A stretch of DNA of 64,000 bases from positions 1 to 64,000 of the forward strand of contig CBCTTQ010000007.1 of assembly GCA_965149945.1 (NCBI GenBank), written 5' to 3'. This document shows positions 26,546-33,597 of this stretch, piece after piece. Both the position numbers and the translations under genes were made by a program. Position 1 is the stretch's first letter. Each line of letters opens with the position of its first letter. The stretch comes from JAHZFN01 sp965149945 (GTDB taxonomy: Bacteria; Bacillota; Dehalobacteriia; UBA4068; UBA4997). The notes under the pieces were generated by a model. That model was not told the origin of the DNA, searched no databases, and was given only the letters and a program-made list of their open reading frames with translations.

Positions 26546-27301
26546 TTAAGCTTCCTGCGCTTCTTCAGCGGGTGCTTCTTCGGCGGCTTCCTGTGCTTCT
26601 TCCGCTTCGGCCATGGAGGCGCCCTGTCTTCCTTCAATCACAGCATCAGCCATTTTTCCGGTTAATAATTTCACCGCGCGAATGGCGTCGTCATTGCCCG
26701 GAATGGGATAATCGATTTCATCGGGGTCGCAGTTGGTATCTACAATGGCCACAATGGGAATATGAAGTTTTCTGGCTTCCGCGACTGCAATCCGTTCTTT
26801 TCTGGGGTCAACAATGAATACAGCGCCGGGCTGTTTTTTCATTTCTTTTACACCGCCCAAGAAACGGTCCAGTTTTTCCATTTCTTTTTTCAACTGAGCG
26901 ACTTCTTTTTTCGGTAACATATCAAAGGTGCCGTCTTCCTGCATTTTTTCCAGTTCTTTCAGACGGCTGATTCTGGCTTGAATGGTTTTCCAGTTGGTCA
27001 ACATACCGCCCAACCATCTTTCATTTACATAGAACATATCGCAGCGCAGCGCTTCGTCTTTGATGGCTTCCTGCGCTTGTTTTTTGGTACCGACAAAAAG
27101 CACCGATTTACCGTCCTCAGCAACGGATCTCATGAAGTCATAGGCTTCGTCTACTTTGTGAACGGTTTTCTGCAAGTCAATAATATAGATCCCGTTTCTT
27201 TCTGTGAAGATAAAACGCGCCATTTTAGGGTTCCATCTTCTGGTTTGGTGGCCGAAATGCACACCGGCTTCCAACAATTGTTTCATGGAAATTACTGCCA
27301 T
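26546..27301 (-). CDS. rpsB: 30S ribosomal protein S2
   Basis: A 251-residue ribosomal protein needed for S1/mRNA docking on the small subunit. It has the hallmark VISMKQLLEAGVHFGHQTRRW start, RNGIYIIDLQKT, and the IVDTNCDPDEIDYPIPGNDDA signature. The last 30 residues form an Ala/Glu-rich tail (AEEAQEAAEEAPAEEAQEA), a low-complexity extension beyond the folded domain. It is the first gene of the rpsB-tsf-pyrH-frr block, under the promoter at 27416-27444. Confidence 0.98.
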   Translation of the reverse strand: MAVISMKQLLEAGVHFGHQTRRWNPKMARFIFTERNGIYIIDLQKTVHKVDEAYDFMRSVAEDGKSVLFVGTKKQAQEAIKDEALRCDMFYVNERWLGGMLTNWKTIQARISRLKELEKMQEDGTFDMLPKKEVAQLKKEMEKLDRFLGGVKEMKKQPGAVFIVDPRKERIAVAEARKLHIPIVAIVDTNCDPDEIDYPIPGNDDAIRAVKLLTGKMADAVIEGRQGASMAEAEEAQEAAEEAPAEEAQEA

Positions 27302-27415
27302 TTTCTGGTTCCTCCTTTTTTGTTATACCTCCCGAAGCTTCCAAACATCCGCACCCATCGTATCCAGGCACAAGCGGACGCAATCCACTCCAGTGAGTAA
27401 TCTAAACCATAGATT

Positions 27416-27444
27416 ATTATATCAAAACCCCCATGAATTTACAA
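27416..27444 (-). promoter_or_regulatory. Promoter of rpsB
   Basis: TTGTAA (27439-27444), 17-base spacer, TATAAT (27416-27421). The leader of about 110 bases could carry S2 autoregulatory structure, but I do not recognise a defined motif in it. Confidence 0.75.
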
Positions 27445-27486
27445 GGTTTTTTTCATCCTTTTCCAAAATTTTACGCAAAATGCCGA

Positions 27487-27510
27487 CGACCGCGGATTTT
27501 TCCGCGGTCG
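27487..27510 (-). terminator. Hairpin after the SMR exporter genes
   Basis: A perfect 10-bp stem CGACCGCGGA/TCCGCGGTCG with a TTTT loop, 16 bases beyond the last SMR gene. The T run after it is poor on the minus strand, so termination may be inefficient. Confidence 0.6.
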
Positions 27511-27526
27511 CTGTTCTCATTTTAAT

Positions 27527-27844
27527 TTAACTTGTAGTCAGACGCAATCCAACTACGCCGATGATTACCAAACAAATAAAAAAAAGTTTTTTCCAGTTTC
27601 GGCTTTCTTTAAACACCAAAATACCAAAAGCAACAGTCAGAACTGTGCCAAGTCCCGTCCAAACCGCGTAAGAAATTCCCAGCGGCAGCACCTTTGTCAC
27701 CTGAGACAACAAAAAGATTCCCAGAAATGTGATGAGAAAAGTCAGCAAAACATACCGCTTTTTCTTCAGACCGTCTGACAGTTTCATAGTCACGGTAAAA
27801 CCCAGTTCACAGAAAGACGCTAAAAATAATACCACCCATATCAT
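27527..27844 (-). CDS. Small multidrug resistance (SMR) family subunit, guanidinium exporter partner B
   Basis: A 105-residue, four-helix membrane protein of the SMR family. The essential membrane glutamate lies in ASFCELGFTVTMK (residue 13), and the helix 3 signature is GISYAVWTGLGTV. Its start overlaps the end of the other SMR gene by four bases, and both lie under a guanidine-I riboswitch. Paired SMR proteins under this riboswitch (as in ykkCD) exchange guanidinium for protons, so guanidinium export is the expected job; a broader drug range cannot be excluded. The C-terminus ends just after helix 4 with no tail. Confidence 0.9.
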   Translation of the reverse strand: MIWVVLFLASFCELGFTVTMKLSDGLKKKRYVLLTFLITFLGIFLLSQVTKVLPLGISYAVWTGLGTVLTVAFGILVFKESRNWKKLFFICLVIIGVVGLRLTTS

Positions 27845-28242
27845 TTTTGTTCCGCTCCTTTCGCTGCTACATCCTTATTTTTCCCCTCGTCCTCATCACA
27901 AAACCGCAGTCCGATAATACCGGTCAGCAAAATCACCAAAAAAACCACTGTCCAAACAGACACCGCCTCATCCAGTACCAAAGCGCCGACGATGGTGGTA
28001 CCTACAATGCCGATGCCGGTGAATACCGCATACGACATCCCAATCCCAAAAGTGCGGATTCCCCGCTCCAACATAAAAAAGCTGGGCAACAAAAAAATGA
28101 TCGTTAAGACAGTCGGCGCCAAAATAGTAAAGCCCTCCGACTGATCCATAAAATACGCCCAAACAATCTCCATTAAGCCGGAAAAGATCAAACAAAGCCA
28201 GCCGATATTTTTGTTCGACAACTTACCTTTCTGCGTTTCCAT
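27841..28242 (-). CDS. Small multidrug resistance (SMR) family subunit, guanidinium exporter partner A
   Basis: A 133-residue SMR subunit: a short charged N-terminus, then four helices with the conserved glutamate in FSGLMEIVWAYFMD and GIGMSYAVFTGIGIVG in helix 3. Unlike its partner it carries a charged tail (FCDEDEGKNKDVAAKGAEQK). Different terminal regions in two adjacent genes are typical of obligate SMR heterodimers with opposed topology. GGAGGTG precedes the ATG directly downstream of the riboswitch terminator. Confidence 0.9.
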   Translation of the reverse strand: METQKGKLSNKNIGWLCLIFSGLMEIVWAYFMDQSEGFTILAPTVLTIIFLLPSFFMLERGIRTFGIGMSYAVFTGIGIVGTTIVGALVLDEAVSVWTVVFLVILLTGIIGLRFCDEDEGKNKDVAAKGAEQK

Positions 28243-28256
28243 AATAACACACCTCC

Positions 28257-28300
28257 AAAAAAAAGAACCCGAGAGTAGAAACCTATCCTACTCCCGGGTT
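28257..28300 (-). terminator. Riboswitch-controlled terminator before the SMR genes
   Basis: Read on the minus strand: AACCCGGGAGTAG, a nine-base loop, CTACTCTCGGGTT, then a T-rich run. It ends just before the SMR ribosome binding site. The 5' arm abuts the aptamer's 3' side, so ligand binding can prevent it forming (ON switch). Confidence 0.9.
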
Positions 28301-28376
28301 TTTATCCCTCCGTGGTAGCCTCGCGGCCGTTATCTCTCGGACCAGCTCACCGGCAGATGACGGAACCCTAGATAAC
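28296..28376 (-). ncRNA. Guanidine-I riboswitch (ykkC RNA)
   Basis: On the minus strand the conserved blocks appear in order: CTAGGGTTCCGTC, CTGGTCCGAGAGATAACGGC, then CTACCACGGAGGGATAAAAA. These are the hallmark segments of the ykkC/guanidine-I aptamer. It lies about 55 bases after the start point of a consensus promoter and runs into a terminator hairpin. Guanidinium should stabilise the aptamer, block the terminator and turn on the two SMR genes. Confidence 0.95.
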
Positions 28377-28438
28377 TTTAAACATCAGTTTACAAACAAT
28401 ATCCGGCGTTTTCTACTGCCAGGCTCATATTTGTTTCC

Positions 28439-28467
28439 ATTATACCTTAACATTTTACCTTTGTCAA
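28439..28467 (-). promoter_or_regulatory. Promoter of the guanidine-exporter operon
   Basis: Perfect TTGACA (28462-28467), 17 bases, perfect TATAAT (28439-28444), so control must rest on the downstream riboswitch. Confidence 0.9.
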
Positions 28468-28498
28468 CTACCCGCCCGATGAAAACTGTCTACCGCCC

Positions 28499-28531
28499 AA
28501 AAAGCCCCTGTTCAAAATGAACAAGGGCTTG
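28499..28531 (-). terminator. Terminator of the dprA-to-hslU gene run
   Basis: AAGCCC-TGTTC/GAACA-GGGCTT hairpin with one mismatch, followed on the minus strand by TTTTT, 15 bases beyond hslU. Confidence 0.8.
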
Positions 28532-28545
28532 GTCATATTGGTTTT

Positions 28546-29946
28546 TTATAAAATATACCTGCTCATATCTTCATTATCCGCCAAGCACACCAGTTTATCC
28601 GCTACATATTTTTTATCGATAATCATATCGGCGATGGAAGCATCAGGCGCTACAAAAAGCAAATCTTCCAACACTTTTTCCAAAATGGTATGCAGTCGGC
28701 GAGCGCCGATATTTTCTGTCGAGGAATTCACTAAATAAGCAATATGAGCCAATTCCTCAACGCCATCCTCCGTAAAAGTCACATTTACACCGTCTGTCTG
28801 CAGCAATGCCACATATTGTTTGATCAAAGAATTTTGCGGCTCCTGCAAGATACGTTTGAAATCTTCTTCCGTCAGGCTTTCCAATTCCACCCGAATGGGG
28901 AAACGCCCCTGCAGCTCCGGAATCAAATCCGAAGGTTTACTCATATGAAAAGCGCCGGCGGCAATAAACAGAATATAATCGGTTTTCACAACTCCGTATT
29001 TGGTATTAACACTGGAACCTTCTACCAGAGGCAGAATATCCCGCTGCACCCCTTCTCGAGAAACATCCGTATTGCTGGTATTGGCGCGTCCCGCAATTTT
29101 ATCAATTTCGTCGATGAACACAATACCGCTTTGTTCCACCCGTTCAATGGCCAGCGCCGCCACATCGTCCATATCGATCAGATTCTGACATTCTTCTTGG
29201 GTCAGAATTTTTCTGGCTTCGGAGACGGTCACTTTGCGTTTACGGGTTTTCTTAGGCATCATGCTGCCAAACATATCCTGCAAATTAATTCCCATCTCAT
29301 CCATAGTACCGCCGATTAATCCCACAGGAGCAGTTTGTTCTTCTACCTCTACTTCTACAAGATGATCTTCCATTTCACCTAAAGCCAATTGTCGTTTAAT
29401 TTGTTCTCGGCGGGCAGTATTGTCTTCTATAATATCTACTGTCTGAGACTCGGCGGATTTGGTATTCTGATTTTCTCCGGAAAAAGCGCCGAAAAAGGCT
29501 TCCATGGGGTTTTTGGCTTTGTTTGTTTTTTTCTTGGGCGCCAACAAATCCAAAAGTCGTTCCTCCGCCAAAGCTTCCCCTTCAGGACGTTTCTTTTCCA
29601 TTAATTCCGCTTTCACCATGCGAATACCGCATTCCATTAAATCACGAATGATAGATTCCACGTCGCGGCCTACATAACCCACTTCGGTAAATTTAGTCGC
29701 TTCCACTTTGACAAAGGGAGCGTTGACCAATTTTGCCAGGCGGCGAGCGATTTCCGTTTTACCGACGCCCGTCGGCCCGATCATAATAATGTTTTTAGGC
29801 ATAATTTCTTCCTGTAAAGCAGGACCGAGGCATTTTCGGCGATAGCGATTGCGCAAAGCCACCGCCACACAACGTTTGGCGTTATCCTGACCAATAATGT
29901 ATTTATCCAGCTCAGTAACAATCTGACGGGGTGTCAGTTCTTGCAT
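28546..29946 (-). CDS. hslU: ATP-dependent protease ATPase subunit HslU
   Basis: A 466-residue AAA+ unfoldase that feeds substrates to the HslV peptidase. It has the N-terminal TPRQIVTELDKYIIGQ, Walker A GPTGVGKT (57-64), a variable charged I domain (about 110-240), Walker B IVFIDEIDKIA, sensor residues in LQGRFPIRVEL, and the C-terminal DMSRYIL that docks into HslV. GAGGAG precedes the ATG and hslV lies 24 bases upstream. Confidence 0.98.
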   Translation of the reverse strand: MQELTPRQIVTELDKYIIGQDNAKRCVAVALRNRYRRKCLGPALQEEIMPKNIIMIGPTGVGKTEIARRLAKLVNAPFVKVEATKFTEVGYVGRDVESIIRDLMECGIRMVKAELMEKKRPEGEALAEERLLDLLAPKKKTNKAKNPMEAFFGAFSGENQNTKSAESQTVDIIEDNTARREQIKRQLALGEMEDHLVEVEVEEQTAPVGLIGGTMDEMGINLQDMFGSMMPKKTRKRKVTVSEARKILTQEECQNLIDMDDVAALAIERVEQSGIVFIDEIDKIAGRANTSNTDVSREGVQRDILPLVEGSSVNTKYGVVKTDYILFIAAGAFHMSKPSDLIPELQGRFPIRVELESLTEEDFKRILQEPQNSLIKQYVALLQTDGVNVTFTEDGVEELAHIAYLVNSSTENIGARRLHTILEKVLEDLLFVAPDASIADMIIDKKYVADKLVCLADNEDMSRYIL

Positions 29947-29970
29947 ACTCTCAACTCCTCTTATTCTTAC

Positions 29971-30507
29971 TCAAACCGTTTCTTCCACTAAAATATGATT
30001 ATTAGTAAAGACACAAATTTCCGACGCGATGCGAATGGCTTCACGGGCAATTTCCGCGGCGCTCATTTCCGTATGAGCGGTCATGGCTCTGGCCGCGGCC
30101 AAAGCGTAGGCGCCACCGCTGCCGATGGCGGCGATATCATCATCGGGAGCGATAACTTCTCCGTTACCGGAGACAATGAGCATCTCATCACCGCCTGCGA
30201 CAATCATCATCGCTTCCAATTGACGCAGTACCTTATCTGAGCGCCACTCTTTCGCCAAAGCTACCGCTGACCGAGATAAATTTCCCCGATATTCTTCCAA
30301 ATAGCCCTCAAATTTTTCCGAAAGAGTAAAGGCATCAGCTACAGATCCGGCAAACCCGATTACCACCTGGTCCTTGTAAAGGCGGCGTACTTTTCTGGCG
30401 CCGTTTTTCATGACAATGCTTTCTCCCAAAGTCACTTGACCATCACCGGCAATGGCAATTTTACCGTTTCTTCTCACGCCGCAAATGGTCGTTCCTCTGA
30501 TTTTCAT
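29971..30507 (-). CDS. hslV: ATP-dependent protease peptidase subunit HslV
   Basis: A 178-residue proteasome-beta-like peptidase forming two stacked hexamers. I place the start at 30507 (MKIRGTTICGVRRNGK), where AGAAAGG lies upstream and homology begins. The open frame continues 27 codons upstream into the gap after xerC without conserved sequence. The TT pair is at residues 6-7 rather than directly after Met, so a short propeptide must be removed to expose the nucleophile, as known for Bacillus CodW. GSGGAYALAAARAM and the Gly/Ser-rich core match the family. Confidence 0.95.
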   Translation of the reverse strand: MKIRGTTICGVRRNGKIAIAGDGQVTLGESIVMKNGARKVRRLYKDQVVIGFAGSVADAFTLSEKFEGYLEEYRGNLSRSAVALAKEWRSDKVLRQLEAMMIVAGGDEMLIVSGNGEVIAPDDDIAAIGSGGAYALAAARAMTAHTEMSAAEIAREAIRIASEICVFTNNHILVEETV

Positions 30508-30627
30508 TTTTTCACAACCTTTCTCCGAAGGCAGCTCCATGTCCTTCAACAATAAACGCCAAAGAAGCCGCCACACTCGGGTTTCCACTAAAATTCAACT
30601 GTTGATTGTTCCGTACCCCATTTATTT

Positions 30628-31566
30628 TTACGCGCGAGGATGCGTCTTTTCATAGACAGCACGCAGCGCGCTCTTGCTGACATGGGTATAAATCTGAGTG
30701 GTGGCGATGTTCTCATGTCCCAGCAATTCCTGCACCGATCGCAAGTCCGCCCCGTTTTCCAACAAATGAGTAGCGAAACTGTGACGCAACGCGTGGGGAG
30801 AAATTTTTTGCTTTAATGCCGCTTTTTCCACATAACGGTTAAGAATCGTCCGCACACTGCGAGCGGAAAGGCGCCCTCCTCGCTGGTTCAAAAAAAGGGG
30901 AGCATTCGGACTGAAGTCCGGCAAAAACATCAACGTATTCTCCAGCGCGGTTTGGTACAACGCTTCTTGGTAATCTCGAAGAGCTACAGACGCGGTCTCC
31001 CCTAAAGGCACAATCCGCTGTTTGCTGCCTTTGCCCAGCACAGACAAAAAAGCGCTGCTCTGATGCACATCCCCGATATTAAGACCGACCAATTCACTGA
31101 CCCGCAAGCCACTGCCATAGCAAACCTCCAGAAGCGCTTTATCCCTTTTTCCCCAAAGATCCTCTCCGGGCATATTGAACAAAAGGGCAATTTCCTCATA
31201 ATACAAAAACTTCGGCAAACGCTTTTCTCTCTTGAGACCAGTCACTTCTGCGGCGGGATTGGTATCCACAATTTCCAGTTTCATCAAGTAGCGGAAAAAT
31301 CCGCGCAAAGAGGCCAGTTTGCGATTGATGGTATTTTTAGCGAGATGTTTGCTGCTGAGATAGGCAATATAACAACGCAGCAACGGATAATCCACCTGAT
31401 TCACATCGTCCAGCGCCGATTCTTCTCCTGATTTTTTCAGGTACTGCTCCAGCTGATACAAATCTCGCTCATAAGCGGCAATAGTATTGGGCGCATAGTT
31501 CTTTTCCGCGGCCAGATACAACAGAAAGTCATTCACCAAATCAATCATGTTTTTGGTTTTCGTCAT
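30628..31566 (-). CDS. xerC: Tyrosine recombinase XerC
   Basis: A 312-residue site-specific recombinase, most likely one half of the chromosome-dimer resolution pair acting at dif. The N-terminal SAM-like domain covers about 7-95. The catalytic residues are all present: R155 (GSGLRVSEL), H258 and R261 (HALRHSFATH), H284 (LGHENIATTQ) and Y293. Its place between trmFO and hslV is conserved in Bacillota and supports the housekeeping XerC role rather than a mobile-element integrase; I see no attachment site or phage genes nearby. GGAGG precedes the ATG. Confidence 0.94.
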   Translation of the reverse strand: MTKTKNMIDLVNDFLLYLAAEKNYAPNTIAAYERDLYQLEQYLKKSGEESALDDVNQVDYPLLRCYIAYLSSKHLAKNTINRKLASLRGFFRYLMKLEIVDTNPAAEVTGLKREKRLPKFLYYEEIALLFNMPGEDLWGKRDKALLEVCYGSGLRVSELVGLNIGDVHQSSAFLSVLGKGSKQRIVPLGETASVALRDYQEALYQTALENTLMFLPDFSPNAPLFLNQRGGRLSARSVRTILNRYVEKAALKQKISPHALRHSFATHLLENGADLRSVQELLGHENIATTQIYTHVSKSALRAVYEKTHPRA

Positions 31567-31632
31567 AAAGCTGCCCTCCTTCTCCCGCTTAAGAGAAATT
31601 CATTCGAGACCGCAAAGCAAAAAAAACATCCT

Positions 31633-32118
31633 TTACTCTTTAACCGTCTCAATATGCAATTCACGACAGATGATTTCCGCCGTTTTCCAAGCACACAATC
31701 CCGTAAATCGAATACATTGCTCTTTATGTTCTCCTTTGACCATATCCAGACCGCGAGTCAACACGCGGCAGCAAACAGCATGTTTACCGTTATGATCTCG
31801 AAACCAATCATGTAGTTCATGAGTAAGCGCCATACATCGATTTACCACGGGATCTTGGGGACCGGTCGGCTCCGTGCGGCCAAAAAACATACCCAAAGCA
31901 GCTATTCCGCCGTTTAACGCGCCGCAAGTACAACCGGAACGTCCGATTCCGACAGACATTCCGGAAACCAGCTTGATCACTTCTTGAGGCACATCCAACT
32001 GAAAATGATTACAAATCGCGAACATCAGCGCCTCGCAACAAAAATAGCCGTCGCGATAAGCATCTTCCGCCGCTTTCCTCACTTTTTCCAAATTTACCTG
32101 CTTTGCGTTAACTTTCAT
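31633..32118 (-). CDS. C_GCAxxG_C_C family protein
   Basis: A 161-residue protein with the motif set of the C_GCAxxG_C_C family: C27/C28 in GYFCCEAL, then GCTCGALNGGIAALGM near residue 62, later HAVCCRVLT and QCIRFTGLCAW. Conserved cysteines suggest binding of a metal or redox cofactor. Members often sit beside electron-transfer or methyltransferase genes, but no activity is established. It has a weak ribosome binding site. It is inserted between trmFO and xerC, which are usually adjacent. Confidence 0.85.
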   Translation of the reverse strand: MKVNAKQVNLEKVRKAAEDAYRDGYFCCEALMFAICNHFQLDVPQEVIKLVSGMSVGIGRSGCTCGALNGGIAALGMFFGRTEPTGPQDPVVNRCMALTHELHDWFRDHNGKHAVCCRVLTRGLDMVKGEHKEQCIRFTGLCAWKTAEIICRELHIETVKE

Positions 32119-32150
32119 TTTTTATTTCATCTCTTTTCGAAAGCAAATTT

Positions 32151-33563
32151 TCATTCTTCGTTTTGCTCCTTAGCGGCGAAAGGTTCCGCCACTTGATCGG
32201 GCATAGGAAAGAGGATTCGAGGCAAATCCGATTTCATTTCATTTTTTTCCAGAAAAATGTCCAAATCCAGCAATGCCCGTTTTGCCAAAAGTTGATTTTT
32301 TTCTCGTTTTTTTCGTACTTTTTGTTCCAAAGGCGCAATCAAGCCAAATGTCACATTCATCGGCTGAAAATCGGCAGCGGGGGTTGTAATATAACGCATC
32401 AATCCCCCTAAAGCCGTAGTCAACGGCCAAACCAAAAGCGATTTGCCCAAAAGCCGACGAGCAACGTTGATGCCCACAGCCATACCGGAAGCAGCTGATT
32501 CAATATACCCTTCCACCCCGGTAATCTGTCCGGCAAAAAATATTCGCTCGTTTTTTTTCAAATATAGATGAGGATGCGTCAAATGGCCGGAGTTAATAAA
32601 GGTGTTTCGATGCATCACCCCAAGGCGCAAAAATTCCGCATGTTCCAAACCGGGGATCAAACGAAATACCCGTTTTTGTTCCGGCCAAGTCAGGCGAGTT
32701 TGAAATCCCACCAAATTAAACATAGTGCCGGCGGCATCATCCTGTCGTAATTGCACAATCGCATACGATTCCCGTCCTTCTTGACGGGGATTGTGAATTC
32801 CCACCGGTTTCAAAGGGCCGAAGCGAATGGTATCCACACCTTTTTTCGCCATGGACTCAATAGGCATACAGCCATCAAAATCTTTTTCTTTTTCAAAATT
32901 TTTCAGGGGAACCGTTTCCGCAGTCACCAATTCCTGATAGAAGCGCAGATATTCCTCGCGATTCATGGGACAATTCACATAATCTCCCTCCGGATCATCA
33001 CCGCGGTCATAACGCGATCCTCTGAAAGCAATAGAAAAATCAATAGTTTCTCCATCCACAATGGGCGCCACAGCATCATGAAAATGAAGATAGTCTTCTT
33101 GAATCAACCGAGAAACAGACTCGGAGAGCTTCTCTCCCGCCAAAGGTCCGGCCGCGATGATCAGCGGAGCCTTCTCTGCCAACAAATCGTCTAAATCTGT
33201 CACTTCCTGATGAATCACCGTAATTTGCGGATGTCCGCAGAGCGCTTCCGTAATCTCTTTGCTGAAACCTTCCCGATCCACTGCCAAAGCTACCCCCGCG
33301 GGAATTCGATGACGATCCGCCGCTTGCATAATCAAAGAATGATGGCGCCGCATTTCTTCTTTTAACAAACCAACCGCATTGCTCACCCTCGCCGCGCGCA
33401 GCGAGTTGCTGCAAACCAATTCTCCAAAATAGGGCGTTTGATGAGCCGGAGGAAATTTTTGCGGACGCATTTCATATAAGCGTACGGGGATACCCCGCTC
33501 TGCCAACTGCCATGCAGCCTCACTGCCCGCCAAACCGGCGCCGATGATATTTACATGGTTCAC
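32151..33563 (-). CDS. trmFO: tRNA m5U54 methyltransferase, folate/FAD-dependent
   Basis: Methylates U54 in the T loop of tRNAs using methylenetetrahydrofolate and FADH2. It has 470 residues. The FAD fold starts VNIIGAGLAGSEAAWQLAE (4-22). The active-site cysteine is in LVCSNSLRA (C51), and GVMHRNTFINSGHLTHPHLYL and FAGQITGVEGYIESAASG are classic. A basic and then acidic C-terminal extension follows (QKVRKKREKNQ; LFPMPDQVAEPFAAKEQNEE). It lies 34 bases after topA. Confidence 0.97.
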   Translation of the reverse strand: MNHVNIIGAGLAGSEAAWQLAERGIPVRLYEMRPQKFPPAHQTPYFGELVCSNSLRAARVSNAVGLLKEEMRRHHSLIMQAADRHRIPAGVALAVDREGFSKEITEALCGHPQITVIHQEVTDLDDLLAEKAPLIIAAGPLAGEKLSESVSRLIQEDYLHFHDAVAPIVDGETIDFSIAFRGSRYDRGDDPEGDYVNCPMNREEYLRFYQELVTAETVPLKNFEKEKDFDGCMPIESMAKKGVDTIRFGPLKPVGIHNPRQEGRESYAIVQLRQDDAAGTMFNLVGFQTRLTWPEQKRVFRLIPGLEHAEFLRLGVMHRNTFINSGHLTHPHLYLKKNERIFFAGQITGVEGYIESAASGMAVGINVARRLLGKSLLVWPLTTALGGLMRYITTPAADFQPMNVTFGLIAPLEQKVRKKREKNQLLAKRALLDLDIFLEKNEMKSDLPRILFPMPDQVAEPFAAKEQNEE

Positions 33564-33597
33564 AGTTTTCTTCCTTTCTCTGTTTTCTCATGGTATC

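Noticed and set aside
30628..31566. Integrase of a mobile element
   Set aside because: Gene order and sequence match housekeeping XerC; no attachment repeats, phage or transposon genes were seen. No CRISPR array or insertion sequence was found anywhere in the window.
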